64,000 nt of DNA. Origin: Hexactinellida sp. DTS-2022 (lineage: Eukaryota > Porifera > Hexactinellida). This document shows, piece after piece, positions 1 to 9,693 of the stretch (its first letter is position 1; every line of letters starts with the position of its first letter). The notes below the pieces were generated by a model. It was not told the DNA's origin. It did not search any database and saw nothing but the letters and a program-made list of their open reading frames with translations. Location of the stretch: the NCBI GenBank assembly GCA_028753945.1, contig JAPNXP010000005.1:3038001-3102000 (forward strand), read 5' to 3'. A program made the position numbers and the translations under genes.

Positions 1-180
1 AACAAATATATACATAAATATACACACATACAGGTTTGTGTTTTAATAGTACGAGCCTTTCGGTCTCGGTCGCTTCGCGACGGAACACTCTCTCACAAAA
101 GTCGCGAAGCGACTTTTTTCGTTCTTGTTAGGCACTACGCAATACAATTAACGGCCGCTTCGCGGCCTTTACCTCCCCAA
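1..180. repeat. CGCTTCGCG palindrome block (repeat fragment)
   Basis: Dense GC palindromes in AT-rich DNA: GTCGCTTCGCGAC near 68-80, AAGTCGCGAAGCGACTT near 99-116 and GGCCGCTTCGCGGCC near 153-168. The same words occur at 24445-24530 and, inverted, near 52010-52070. The preceding AGGTTTGTGTTTTAATAGTAC (31-51) recurs at 24924-24943. I read this as the edge of an interspersed repeat family cut by the window start. It has no coding content. Confidence 0.6.
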
Positions 181-1670
181 AAGCTATAATATTACTAATG
201 AGTTCACCTGTGGCTAGTGAATTACACACTATCGCTTAATAACGCGTGGCTAAAATTCATTTTGGGTTGTGATTACTGTAATTTGTTGGGGAATTATGTT
301 GTGTAATTATTCTCATTGCTCAATAGTTATTAATTATTAGTTAATTAATAGCTCAATAATTCTTAAGGGTAGCTCGTTCAGCTATAATAAAAGGTTAGCT
401 TTTTAGCTAAATAAATTGAGATCTGTGGTAGTAATTATACGCAATTAATTTATTTCAGTAAATTGTATTGCAAAGTAATTTACTAACTCTGGGTGTAATT
501 ATTATGCAGAGGTAAATCCAGGGTTACAATATATTTGATTTAATTGATAGTAGTAATAAATATTTATACATCTCACCATAAACAATTCATTCTGCAGGAG
601 CTGGGTTAGTGAATTATTTAATTTAATTGATTGCAATAATTAACATAATACATCTCATCATTAGACAGAACCTGAATCATAGATGAATAAATAACTTAAT
701 TTCTTAATTTCAGTATAGGTTAGAATTACGTAATTCCATTGATAGTCTTATTGTAGGAAGCCAATATAGGTGTAATAAATAAACAATGCATTAGAGAAGT
801 TAACTACTCTAAGCGGATTCTTGTCAAACAAACAAATCAGATCATCCACATAGTGCTACAAATAATAGGACACATTTTAACTAATAACTTTCGCTATGTA
901 AGTTCTAAAAAAATTGATAATTTTCACAAAGGTGTTCCATTATGTGTTGTCTATTTTTATATAATATTTATACTAATTGAGTCAAATTTGCAAGGGTTAT
1001 TAAGGAAAAGGTTACCGTGTGATGTCATACTCACAAATTTCGCTTAGAAGACCAATAGACACATGTCGCTATAACAAACTACTCATATATACCAAATCTC
1101 AGCTTTCTACTGTTAGTATGGTCTTTTCAATTAATTACGGACAAACATCCAAACACATAACAATTCCGCTTTTAATATATAGAGTTAGATTAGTTCATTT
1201 ATCCATACATCGAATCGATAATATTAATAACTCATAACTAAGATATATATTTGTCTGTGAAAAATCAATAGCTATGTGGAATAAATCTACTCAATACTAT
1301 TACCAGTCGAAATCGATTGTACCCCTCAATTCACAAATTGAGTGGTAAGTTTTGCTGCTTTCCCCAAGCCCAACCTAATATGGAGTTTTGTTTGGATAAA
1401 GCTAAAATTAGAAAATAACCACTCAAATGAAGCCGAACATACTGGAAGTTTTAGTATACGAAGGGCTAAGTAGCTCAACTCTGGATTCACACTTTTATAT
1501 GTTTTCTTGATGCATAACCACCATACACATGGATCAATCTTTTGGTTAAAGTATCGCTAAACATGGGACTTGGAAATGGCGTTGCCTCAGCTTCAAATGC
1601 GGACAAATAAACTAGTATACCGATCATTTTCTAGAAACCAATTGATGAGCGGATTCTAAGTGTTTTGTAG
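181..1670. other. AT-rich stretch, nothing recognised
   Basis: Very A+T-rich, with only short chance reading frames (853-1047, 1019-1237) that show no recognisable motif. I see no splice-site pattern, inverted repeat or tandem repeat here. Confidence 0.5.
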
Positions 1671-1679
1671 CCGTACCTC

Positions 1680-2375
1680 ATCATCGATACCTAGGATGTA
1701 GTAAAAATTCAAGAAAATGAAATGTGATCATTGATTGATTGGGTAAAGCGATAATGGATTTTCCCTGATAAGGATATAATAAATCATCATTAATTAGCTT
1801 TAAGTTTAGCCAACAATGGCAGGCGTAAGCTGCTTGAAGAATATTTATGGCTCTAGAAATCGGTTGTAATTGATTAGCAATTGATTTAGCAGATGCGATG
1901 AGCAACCATAGGTAATTAACAAATTATCCACTTCGCACAACTTGTGACGCATCGCTTCCAATTTTACTTTCGTTATGAGTTACAACTCCTACCGTGCGAC
2001 ATCGAATTTAGTTTCAGGCTCCGCAATAACCTTCTTGAACAATTCCGCACAGAATGAAGCAGTCTTTTTGTTTGCACCTGTATTTACTGCATTAAGAAAA
2101 ATGTTTTAGAACCAATGTGGATTGAAGTAGCGATAACAGTTTTTTTGTGGACATCACTCCATCCATCATGAACTAATGTAACTTCATTACCTCTTGTCTG
2201 TTCACAAATATATTTATTTAGTCACTCATGTACGCTATTAATAAGATTTACAGTTATTTTTTCCTGTTTGGAGGAGAATAGCCTGGTAGGAGAAGAGATA
2301 CCATGGCTTTGAACTCCTTGTGTTCAACTATATTGAATGGGATATTACATGCATAAAAGAACCTAGCTATCTGAA
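1680..2375 (-). pseudogene. hAT transposase remnant, central part (DUF659-like)
   Basis: Minus-strand translation reads LQIARFFYACNIPFN, then a GYSPPNRKK segment, then VTLVHDGWSDVHKK (the DGWS motif of DUF659-type hAT transposases, which carries a catalytic Asp), KTFFLNAV and TYGCSSHLLN (the C-x2-H-L segment of the RNase H fold). Several stops and frameshifts break it, so it is dead. Its upstream part lies on the other side of the Ginger1-like element at 8761-8880. Removing that element and one GGTC duplication restores an unbroken frame, QLD joined to LQIARFF. It was therefore an older resident that the Ginger1-like element hit. Confidence 0.8.
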
Positions 2376-2379
2376 GGTC
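2376..2379. repeat. Target-site duplication GGTC, left copy
   Basis: GGTC immediately before the left terminus TGTTGTGTGG at 2380. The right copy is 8757-8760. A 4-bp duplication suits Ginger1 elements. Confidence 0.85.
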
Positions 2380-2543
2380 TGTTGTGTGGTATTTTGAGAC
2401 GCTGTGGTATTTTGAGACGCCTATATGATACACTCTATACACCATGGAAGTGCTATTACAAATTAGACTGTGGTATTTTGAGACGCTGTCGTATTCTGAG
2501 TCGCAACTATATAAGGTAAATTATATTAGTCTCCTTGTCTACA

Positions 2544-2615
2544 ACTATCACAACACAATCAATCAATCAATCAATCAAACAAACAAACAAACTAATCAAA
2601 CCAAACCAAATAATC
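2544..2615. repeat. Simple repeat (AATC)n/(AAAC)n
   Basis: Runs of CAATCAATCAATC followed by AAACAAACAAAC and related units just upstream of the first integrase exon. It is low-complexity DNA, and short reading frames across it are artefacts. Confidence 0.8.
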
Positions 2616-2636
2616 AATCATTTCTATTCTGATCAG

Positions 2637-2773
2637 AAGAGTATCAAGAAATTCTTCAGTTTCTTCACGAACAAAAATATCCGGAGACAGTACAAGTCTC
2701 ACGGCAAACAAGATGGAATTACAAAAGAAAACTGTCCTCCTATTTCATTGCAGAATCCGACACACTATTCAAG
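2637..2773 (+). pseudogene. Ginger1-like integrase, N-terminal exon
   Basis: Read from an apparent acceptor (TTCTATTCTGATCAG) to a donor (AAG/GTGAGA), the exon encodes EEYQEILQFLHEQKYPETV and then a QTRWNYKRK segment. This is the conserved region before the H2C2 zinc finger in Ginger- and Gypsy-type integrases (YPE, W/F-x3-K/R). A stop lies just upstream in the same frame, which is why I place an intron there. A diverged copy is at 9694-9852, with a donor at the same place. The zinc finger and DDE core that should follow are absent. Confidence 0.65.
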
Positions 2774-2851
2774 GTGAGATTTTCTTTTAACCCCAAAAAT
2801 GACTCGCTATACTAATTGATAATCCCATTATTTATATATTAATTAAAAATA

Positions 2852-2922
2852 CAGTAGATCCTCTTTAACAGCCACTGTATAACGGTTACTTGTCTATAAC
2901 GGCCATTTTGCCCTGTTCTTTC
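2852..2922. repeat. pogo-type MITE fragment
   Basis: Begins ACAGTAGATCCTCTTTAACA and continues with TATAACGG words. This resembles the ACAGTAGAAC...TTA starts of the other pogo/Tigger-type MITEs here (25245, 26878 end). Only one end is present, and it abuts the Harbinger terminus at 2926. Confidence 0.4.
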
Positions 2923-2925
2923 CTG

Positions 2926-3906
2926 GGGCCTTATTCACTAAACTTCTTAAACTTAAACTTAAACTTAAACTTAAACTTAAACTCAAACTTAAGCTTAAAC
3001 TTAAACTTAAACTCAAACTTAATCTTAAACTTAAACTTAAACTTGGAAACTAGTATATATATATAAACTATGTCTATCAACATACAATAAACAACTATCA
3101 ATTCTTTCTTTTATGGCACTCGCTTTTCTATTTGATCTCGATCTTTCACAAAGTTTGTCATGACAGAGAGTATTTCGTGATAGACTCAACCCAATTGATG
3201 TTTATAATGATACAGAATTTATCGCGCGTTACAGAGTTACTAAATATATGTTCGTTCAGCTGCAAGAAAAAGTTGTAACGTTCCTTCATCGATCAACTAT
3301 TCGATGACATTCCATTCCAGCTCCCACACAATTAGCTGTCACATTACAATTTCTCGCCACCGGTTCATTTCAAATGGTTGTCGCAACTTCACATGGGATA
3401 TCCCAGCCTTCTGTTTCCCGATGTATCCGTACAGTGACAGATGCACTATGTTTTTTTGCCCGAGATTATATAGTTTTCCCAAATCAAATAGATCAATTAC
3501 GAATACAGCAAAAATTCTTGGAGTTAAATGGCTTTCCACTTGTACTCGAATGTATTGACGGCACACATGTACCTATTTTAGCACCTCCCTGTAACGAAGA
3601 TCTATTTGTCAACAGGAAAAACTTTCACTCCATCAATGTCCAAGCAATATACGATACCGATTTAAAATTTATTGATATTGTCGCCAAATGGCCTGGGTGC
3701 ACTCATGATGCCTTTATTTGGAGGCAGTCTGGTATCAATCGAAGGATTGCTAGTGGAGATATACCCACTGTCAAAGGATGGTTCCTCGGCGATAGTGGGT
3801 ATCCACTAAAGCCTAACCTCCTTACACCAATAATTTCTCCAATCACGCCAGGGGAGAGGCGCTATAATAGAGCTTTTCTGAAATCTCGAAAAACTATTGA
3901 ATGCGA
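2926..3906 (+). mobile_element. PIF/Harbinger transposon, 3' truncated
   Basis: The left terminus GGGGCCTTATTCACTAAAC follows CTG at 2923-2925. It matches the ends of the Harbinger MITE at 26001-26716 (GGGCCTTATTC). An AAACTT array follows, then a transposase gene. The homology stops abruptly near 3906, where the Ginger1-like integrase sequence resumes. No right terminus is present, so a deletion removed both the Harbinger 3' part and the Ginger core. Confidence 0.75.
2940..3044. repeat. (AAACTT)n hexanucleotide array
   Basis: About 16 tandem AAACTT units with scattered variants (AAACTC, AATCTT, AAGCTT), starting directly inside the Harbinger left end (2926). It probably grew from the terminal ACTTCTTAAACTT sequence. 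Confidence 0.85.
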
Positions 3907-3928
3907 TACACTAACATGCCAAAGATAA
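3113..3928 (+). pseudogene. HARBI1-like DDE transposase (DDE_Tnp_4), truncated
   Basis: The frame opens at 3113 and is broken by TGA codons at 3161 and 3305, then runs open to 3925. It shows RYRVTKYMFVQL (N-terminal helix region), GISQPSVSRCIRTV (HTH), LECIDGTHVPI (first catalytic Asp), KNFHSINVQAIYD, DIVAKWPGCTHDAF, then FLGDSGYPLKPNLLTP (second Asp) and GERRYNRAFLKSRKTIE (third acidic residue). These are the signature blocks of Harbinger transposases. Homology ends directly after TIE; the last residues are from neighbouring DNA. With roughly 100 C-terminal residues missing and two stops it is inactive. Confidence 0.85.
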
Positions 3929-4092
3929 AACACTTACCCAAAACGAAGAAGCAATCGAAATATATTGGGCCTTACACGGTGTCGAAAGTAACAGATAGTC
4001 ATGTTACTATTTCTCAGACAGAATTAGGAGCCAAAAAAAGACAAGAAAATTCCAATCCATATCACACGTCCTTATTTTGTAAGAAACACTAA
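3907..4092 (+). pseudogene. Ginger1/Gypsy-type integrase C-terminus with GPY/F motif
   Basis: Encodes KQSKYIGPYTVSKVTDSHV, the GPY/F module of retroviral-type and Ginger1 integrases, followed by basic and NPYHTSLFCKKH residues. A stop follows at 4090, and a possible splice donor (CACAG/GTACTA) lies near 4138. It joins directly to Harbinger sequence at 3906, so the catalytic core is gone. It lies upstream of and in the same orientation as the OTU exons, supporting one original gene. Confidence 0.7.
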
Positions 4093-4099
4093 GAAGAAA

Positions 4100-4640
4100 G
4101 TAAACCTCGATTCGAGCATAGGTGTCGACACATCACAGGTACTATTGATCAATTCATACATAATTAGTAATTAGTGTCAATTTCATTGAAAACATTCAAT
4201 TTTAGACTTGCCTGAATCTCTATGGATTTACAACAGTATCTATATTTACACATCTAACTACTTTCAAAGTAAGGATTCCATTCTCTTTACATTCCTGAAT
4301 TATTGTTGAGAAGTCATTGTTTTATTTTATAATTCACTTCTCCAATTGATGTCAATTTCAGTTATCTCATAAACTTCCAGGCAATAATGATTACTTCATC
4401 ATTTTTTGAATTTCTAGGAAATTCTAAAACAGAATATTCTCTAAGGAACCTTCGCGACTCCTTTACATGAGAAATTGTACAGAGGCTTAAACAAACAACA
4501 CATCTATACTCCCAACACCTATTTATTTCAGTTTTTGAATGGTGAAAAAGAAGATAAAATTGTAAGTCTAGCCGAGTATAAATTAGTAAATTTTTGATTA
4601 GTAAAACACAACTTATATCCATTGAATCTATATATCTGTA
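4100..4640. other. Ginger1-like interior, probable intron or spacer
   Basis: AT-rich DNA between the GPY/F segment and the first OTU-side exon. No motif is recognisable on either strand. The polypyrimidine-poor ATATATCTGTAG at its end could be an acceptor for the exon beginning near 4642. Confidence 0.35.
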
Positions 4641-4641
4641 G

Positions 4642-4746
4642 AAGAGAGACATAATTGAGACTGTAATGGAATGGACACCAGATCTTTATCCTAGTTTTAC
4701 AGATAATGAGCGTGCTAGACATACACACAAAATACTGTATTTCGTG
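4642..4746 (+). CDS. Probable exon upstream of the OTU domain
   Basis: An open frame encodes ETVMEWTPDLYPSFTDNERA and further residues, ending KILYFV at a GTGAGT donor (4747). A CTTTATTAG acceptor precedes 4848, so a 101-bp intron would join it in frame to AMEYLN of the next exon. I do not recognise the peptide. It is placed only by frame and splice signals. Confidence 0.45.
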
Positions 4747-4847
4747 GTGAGTATTCTACACAATATTAATTGAGATACCTTATATGGATGCTCTAATTAA
4801 TTGTGTAATTTTATTATACTTAATGATTCCTATATACCTTTATTAGG

Positions 4848-5527
4848 CGATGGAGTATCTCAATACGATGCTATGGGACACGTTCGACGAAAAAGATCAA
4901 ACCGTTATTACAAATGCCTATCCGGATGACCCAAAGATTATTGTTATAGATGAGAATTGGCAGCGTAGTAAATGTGTTCTCTTGGGGATAACATTTGATT
5001 CAGTTAGCAAGCAACCATCGGATCTCGTTGGACAGCCACTAAGCAAATACGAACGAGAGCTGACAGAGAAAATCAAAGGAGATGATAATTGTCTCTTCAG
5101 ATGTCTCTCCAAAATAATTACTGGGAGTGAAAACAGCCACCTACAGCTTCGTTCCATTATATGCCGATTTATAGCCAGTGAAGGGACAACAAAACTTGGA
5201 TGGTATTTTAAATCAAAGCAAACGACACCGTGTCATTACCTCACACACGAAAACGCTATCTACCGTGAATCCATTTGGGGAAGTGATGTTGAAATTATGG
5301 CTGCTTCTGCTATTCTGAATGCCGATATCTACGTTGCTAACAACGATTATAGAATGCCAGAGTCTGTAATTCGTCATGTGCGTTGGAGCTTGCTCAGATC
5401 TACTAACAGCCCAACTGCCAATCTTTACATCAAAAATATCGTCCTACATTATGAACCTGTTGTATCAATGCTGAAATCTCCTATCCCGACGTATGGAACT
5501 ACAACAGATGAAGTCCTAACAGTGTAA
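4848..5527 (+). CDS. OTU-family cysteine protease domain of Ginger1-like element
   Basis: An OTU deubiquitinase-like domain in an open frame of 225 residues from Met at 4850. The catalytic loop reads KGDDNCLFRCLS (usual GDGNCLFR) with Cys81 at 5090, then WGSDVEIMAASAILNADIYV and the C-terminal IVLHYEPVV with catalytic His200 at 5447. Only GDG to GDD departs from consensus. OTU proteases cleave ubiquitin-type chains; the role in a transposon is unknown. The frame stops at 5525, but another frame continues with coding-like sequence to a GAG/GTAAAT donor near 5705, suggesting a lost C-terminal tail. This is the best preserved coding segment of the element. Confidence 0.85.
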
Positions 5528-5706
5528 TAACAACTCACAACACTCTTTCGAAAGCGCTCAAAGACAAGGTACATCGAACTTTGTGGGGACCTCTGCTCGA
5601 GGTTATTCAGGCAACGCAATTCCTATCATGGTGAGCCCAGATAATGGAAACGTGACCTGCAACGGCACATCCCCAGTGACGAGAGACGAGCTGTTATCTA
5701 CGAGGT
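5528..5706 (+). pseudogene. Frame-shifted tail after the OTU domain
   Basis: In a frame shifted from the OTU frame, the DNA encodes FVGTSARGYSGNAIPIMVSP and then a GNVTCNGTSPVTRDELL segment, up to a GAG/GTAAAT donor. Its composition is more even than the flanks. I infer it was the C-terminus of the same protein. No known domain. Confidence 0.4.
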
Positions 5707-5719
5707 AAATAATTGATGA

Positions 5720-6290
5720 CAACAACTAGGTAAGTGATATCATATCACCTATGGAATCAAGTGAGTTTTAAACTTATTTTTTAAGTTGAAGTTAATATTG
5801 TTTGCGTTTTTTTCTTTTAAGTTTTAGGTACATTGGAAACCGCCTCGCATTCTTAGGGTTCTTCATAATACCTGGAACTAGATCAACAAAAATTTCCAAA
5901 GCCAATTCTTCCGTTTATCCAGTTTCATAAACATATAGCGAACTCTCGATTAAATTATAATAGGAAATTAGAACAATTTACAAACAAACTGTTTTTTAAT
6001 TAAAAAGAAATAGAATAATTAATTTACTAATACTACACTAGGTACAGCAGCTAGAAACGATATTAATAAGTAATTGTTATATAGCGCTGTCGTATGCCAT
6101 AAAAAAGAGTATCTAATTCAGTACATATGTCTGGCTATAATTTGGTTGTTGTTGTGGAATACTGAGATAATAACTAGCCAAAATTTCCATTTCTTTCAGT
6201 TAGCTAAGTTAAAACTTTCGTTGTGTTATCATTGTTTTTATTAAACCTTCTGTTTAATAAAAACCCTCAGTCTCATGTAATGGGTAAATT
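5720..6290. other. Ginger1-like 3' interior, nothing recognised
   Basis: AT-rich and non-coding on both strands. A short hairpin (TTATTAAAC...GTTTAATAA near 6238-6260) is the only visible structure. Confidence 0.4.
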
Positions 6291-6292
6291 GT

Positions 6293-6500
6293 CCTGAGCC
6301 TAGGTCCCGCTAATGGTGTCAAGAGATAAGTTCGGTGTTCTCAGGTAAGCTCTTGACATCCCTCAACCGTTAGGCTCGCGGTTGGGGAAAGGTACAGAGT
6401 GTGTTCCAAGTACACTCACAGCGAAACTACTCTTTAGTAGCTAGCTGCAGCCCTGAGGGACCAACCTACTATTTATTAATTAATTAATTAATTAATTAAC
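6293..6500 (+). ncRNA. Putative structured RNA or SINE-like insert (multi-hairpin island)
   Basis: A GC-richer island with ordered complementary segments. GGTCCC (6303-6308) pairs with GGGACC (6457-6462) and encloses four hairpins: TGTCAAGAG (6317-6325) with CTCTTGACA (6350-6358); CCTCAACCG (6361-6369) with CGGTTGGGG (6379-6387); GAGTGT (6397-6402) with ACACTC (6412-6417); CTACT (6427-6431) with AGTAG (6436-6440). An (ATTA)n run follows at 6474-6499, like the tail of a short retroposon. No Pol III A/B boxes, tRNA fold or known ribozyme core are evident. The strand is unproven because stems form on either. Confidence 0.4.
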
Positions 6501-6965
6501 ACTACTTCACAGCATAATCAATTATCTTTCCATATAGCTTACTAACTGGCAGTTATCAAGACATTTTATCTTATTACTCTGCGAGAAGAATCGAGCCTGA
6601 ACATTGTACAAGCCAGAACAAGTAGTTCCCGTCCTGAATTTGTGTATTTTGATGGATTAGTTTATATCCTTTACACGTTAGTTATGTGGTATATTTATTA
6701 CATCTTTCTGAAACTGTTACTCTGATATTTCCCATTAAATTTATTAATAAAAGATATCAATGCATAATAGTGGCTAATATTAATAACAGGGTGATAAAAG
6801 TAAATTTTTAATATAAATTGCTTTTAGTTAGACAGAATTTTTATAATCAAAAATATAATCAGGGAGTAATAAGGTATGTATTGTAGCCAAACAAAGTGGA
6901 GAAATAAGATAATAAACTAGTAGTTAGATAAATTAGATATCGTGTTACTTAGGAAGCATTTTAAG

Positions 6966-7138
6966 CTTCCACAATGTGTGCACTTGGCCCAAATTACACA
7001 AGTTTCATAAACTTCCAGAATGTGTGCACATGGCCCAAATTACACAAGTTTCATAAACTTCCAGAATGTGTGCACATGGCCCAAATTACACAAGTTTTAT
7101 AAGCTTCCACAATGTGTGCACTTGGCCCAAATTACGTT
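6966..7138. repeat. 46-bp tandem repeat, about 3.8 copies
   Basis: Units start CTTCCACAATGTGTGCAC or CTTCCAGAATGTGTGCAC at 6966, 7012, 7058 and 7104, each followed by GGCCCAAATTACACAAG. The repeats are contiguous with no spacers, so this is a minisatellite. The reading frame across it is a by-product. Confidence 0.92.
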
Positions 7139-7414
7139 TTTAATGTTTCATGACTCAGTTTTGTGCTACAATGATTTACAACTTACAACTATAAATACCA
7201 CATGAAATATGCAAAATGATTGATGAGCATAAAGCGTATCTAGATATGAAAAGGGCGGAATGGGAAATCGAAAAAAAATCAGAAAATTAAAACAAACGAT
7301 GATACGAATGGGGGATATAGATTCAGATTAAGTGTAGAATTATTTAATTAGAAGCAGAGTATTAGATTTTAGTTTGTCATGTGTTTTTTGTTAATTCATA
7401 AGATTAAATAAAGT

Positions 7415-7597
7415 CAGGGGCGCCCGCAGGTTAAAAATTAATGTACGCACAATATGTATTCTGTATCCAATTTCCAAACTCATGAGTCTTGTGACTAATT
7501 TCAAAAAGTCTTAGCACAAAAGAGTGTTAAAATTAATTAACAGATAAAATTTACTATACGCACGTGCGTATAGTGCGTATGCCTGCGGGCGCCCCTG
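7415..7597. mobile_element. hAT MITE, 183 bp
   Basis: Termini CAGGGGCGCCCGCAGG and CCTGCGGGCGCCCCTG are perfect inverted repeats, flanked by the exact 8-bp duplication AATAAAGT (7407-7414, 7598-7605). An 8-bp duplication and a CAG...CTG end suit hAT. It is non-coding and nested in the Ginger1-like element. Confidence 0.93.
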
Positions 7598-7639
7598 AAT
7601 AAAGTTGTGCTTTACTAGAATTTTAATTAATGGTATTTT

Positions 7640-8595
7640 TTAATTAATTAATCTATAAGGGAAAATGCATATAGCTTGACTAGATCCTGTCTTTTTTAAG
7701 GCAAGTGGATTAGAGAGTTAAATCTTTCAATTATAAGAATTATAAATATGATATTTAACCATAAAATGCTTTAGATAGAAAAAAATTAAGATTTGCAAGA
7801 TATCGAATTTAGTAATCGTTTTGGGAACCAGTTCCTCATTCTTGTAATCGGAAGTGATAAATAACTAACGCATATTCCATTTAATTCCGGATTTGATTCA
7901 AGAATATAAGCTATTAGTTCGAATTACATCAAATTTAATGATCAATGCACATGATATTCGTGATTACTTCGTGAGTCTTTCTATTTGATCAAAGATGTAT
8001 AAACTTAGAAACTATAAATAGGTTACAGTTTAGGAATTATTGAATTAGGATGGTTTCAATGATTTATGTGCATGAGACGTTGACAGAAGAAATTCAGAAT
8101 CAGCCGAAGAGCAGATCGAGCTGCCAAGATGCAGTCGAACAATTTTAACTAATTGATTCTTTTAATTAAGAGCAGAGGATTCCTGGAGAATGAGAGAAGA
8201 GTATGGCAGGATGAGAGAAATGCTTCAAAATAAAAATTAGGGAGAAAAGTAGAAAACTGCGAAACATGGAGACTTAGCTGGAGGGTTCCGAGAAGTGTAG
8301 GGATATCATTGGAAACTAGAATAAATTGTATACTTTATTATTTAGATGTTTGTTGTGTCAATTAATGAAATAAAGTTGAGTTGCTACTACGTATTAATAA
8401 ATAAACACCTTCTTTTAATAAAGCAAGTGGATTACAATTAATCTGTAAAGTGGAAAATTCTTTTCACTACCAGCGCCTCGAAATACCACAGTAGATTGGA
8501 AAAGCAAATCCAGAATTCACTAGTTATACTAAGTCTCAAATTCACAATTTAATTAATTAATAAATAATTAAGTATAACATTAAATGTTCAGTAAA
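7640..8595. other. Ginger1-like 3' interior, nothing recognised
   Basis: AT-rich, without coding frames or repeats I can identify. It ends at the right terminal inverted repeat. Confidence 0.4.
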
Positions 8596-8760
8596 CTTAT
8601 AGTTAGAGTGGATAAAATTTGCCTTGTATAGTTGCGACTCAGAATACGACAGCGTCTCAAAATACCACAGTCTAATTTGTAATAGCACATCCATGGTGTA
8701 TAGAGTATCATATAGGCGTCTCAAAATACCACAGCGTCTCAAAATACCACACAACAGGTC

Positions 8761-8880
8761 TAATTGACTTGCTGCTGCAGAATCAGTCTTAATACAAAAA
8801 GATGACTTCTGAGGCTGACATGTCTTAGGACGCGTAGCTCTTATTGTTAGTGGCTGTGGCAAGCTTAAAGAACTGCAAAC
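8761..8880 (-). pseudogene. hAT transposase remnant, N-terminal part
   Basis: Minus-strand QKSSFCIKTDSAAASQLD leads straight into the segment at 2375 once the Ginger1-like element is removed. The linker before the DUF659-like domain usually looks like this. Beyond 8880 the frame degrades. See the remnant at 1680-2375. Confidence 0.7.
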
Positions 8881-8976
8881 AATGCACTACATTTTAGAAC
8901 TACTATTCTTAAATCAAGAAATAACAACCACTATTCAGAATGTTGTTGATTATTAACAGGGAAAGATTCCCTACTG

Positions 8977-9660
8977 GGTAGGTCAAAAGGTCCCGCATTG
9001 TCAGGTTAGATCTTATATACTATTTTTACGGTCAGGTCAGATCAGGTCTTGGTGGAAAAAATTCATACAGGTCAGGTCAAGTCAGGTCTTTCACATTCTC
9101 AAAGCAATTTCAGGTCATTTCATTTCAATTTCAGGTCAATATCAGATCAATTCCAGGTCATTTCAGGTCATATTCAGGTACTAGTACTATTCTAGTATAT
9201 TATATTTATATACTACTAGTAAATAGTGAGGTTTATACAATATAGAGAATCAATTTATTAATTGGTGTGGCATTGATGAGCATTTCCCACCGAGTTTTTG
9301 CGATGCGCTCATAATTTGCTTGTAGAGATATCAATACTTAAGCGCGCCATTTTATGCAAAAATACACTCCATTCTGAAATCAAAGTGCGTCAAATGTCAT
9401 GGCGCGTTTAACGCGCTTTGTGGGAAAGAGTGGCGTTGATATATCTGAAAAATAAATCCAACTGAGTTTGACCCTTTGATAGACTAGGTCCAAGTCAGGT
9501 CAAAGAAGTTCAGGTCAGGTCAGGTCAGGTCAGGTCAGGTCAGATCAGGTCAAAATCATGCAAGATTAGGTTCAGGTCAGGTCAAGGCGTTCAGAAAATA
9601 GGTTCAGGTCACTCAAAGGTCAACTCAGGTCAAGTCATGACCTGACATTTTGACAAGCCT
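8977..9660. mobile_element. hAT-like MITE built of AGGTC words
   Basis: The ends are GGTAGGTCAAAAGGTC and CATTTTGACAAGCCT, imperfectly inverted. CCTACTG flanks both sides (8970-8976, 9661-9667; 7 of 8 if extended). The arms consist of dozens of AGGTC/AGGTCA words, in direct array at about 9511-9545. The middle (9180-9480) is unrelated and includes GCGCGTTTAACGCGC. Non-coding. Confidence 0.65.
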
Positions 9661-9693
9661 CCTACTGAAACAATGAAGTTAATACACAATCAA

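Larger units (their letters stand above)
2380..8756 (+). mobile_element. Ginger1-like DNA transposon, 6.4 kb, with OTU domain
   Basis: The inverted terminal repeats start TGTTGTGTGGTATTTTGAG and end in the reverse complement. They extend about 150 bp (2380-2535 against 8600-8756) and contain three copies of a TGGTATTTTGAGACGC word. The termini are TGT...ACA, as in LTR-type integrase elements, and GGTC is duplicated on both sides. Inside are an N-terminal integrase exon (2637-2773), a GPY/F integrase end (3907-4092) and an OTU protease (4848-5527). The catalytic core between them is missing, replaced by a Harbinger fragment, so this copy cannot move itself. A hAT MITE (7415-7597) entered later. 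Family assignment rests on the 4-bp duplication, GPY/F motif and OTU. Ginger1 elements with OTU or Ulp1 domains are described, from memory, in the Ginger literature. Confidence 0.82.

Noticed and set aside
95-122. GC hairpin followed by T-run, like a Rho-independent terminator
   Set aside because: The window is eukaryotic and the hairpin is part of a dispersed repeat cassette seen at 24.4 and 52.0 kb.
2940-3044. Telomere-like hexamer array (AAACTT)n
   Set aside because: It starts within the terminal repeat of a Harbinger element in mid-window and has many variants. Local slippage is simpler than an interstitial telomere.
6293-6470. Known ribozyme or tRNA/SINE head (hammerhead, twister, HDV-like, tRNA)
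   Set aside because: No CTGATGA/GAAA hammerhead core, no twister or HDV pseudoknot arrangement, no convincing A/B boxes. Kept only as an unassigned structured island.
6966-7138. Regular repeats resembling a CRISPR array
   Set aside because: The 46-bp units are contiguous,without unique spacers, and the genome is eukaryotic. It is a minisatellite.
8557-8862. 101-codon minus-strand frame as a gene
   Set aside because: It crosses the Ginger1-like terminus. Its first third is hAT transposase and the rest is terminal-repeat translation.
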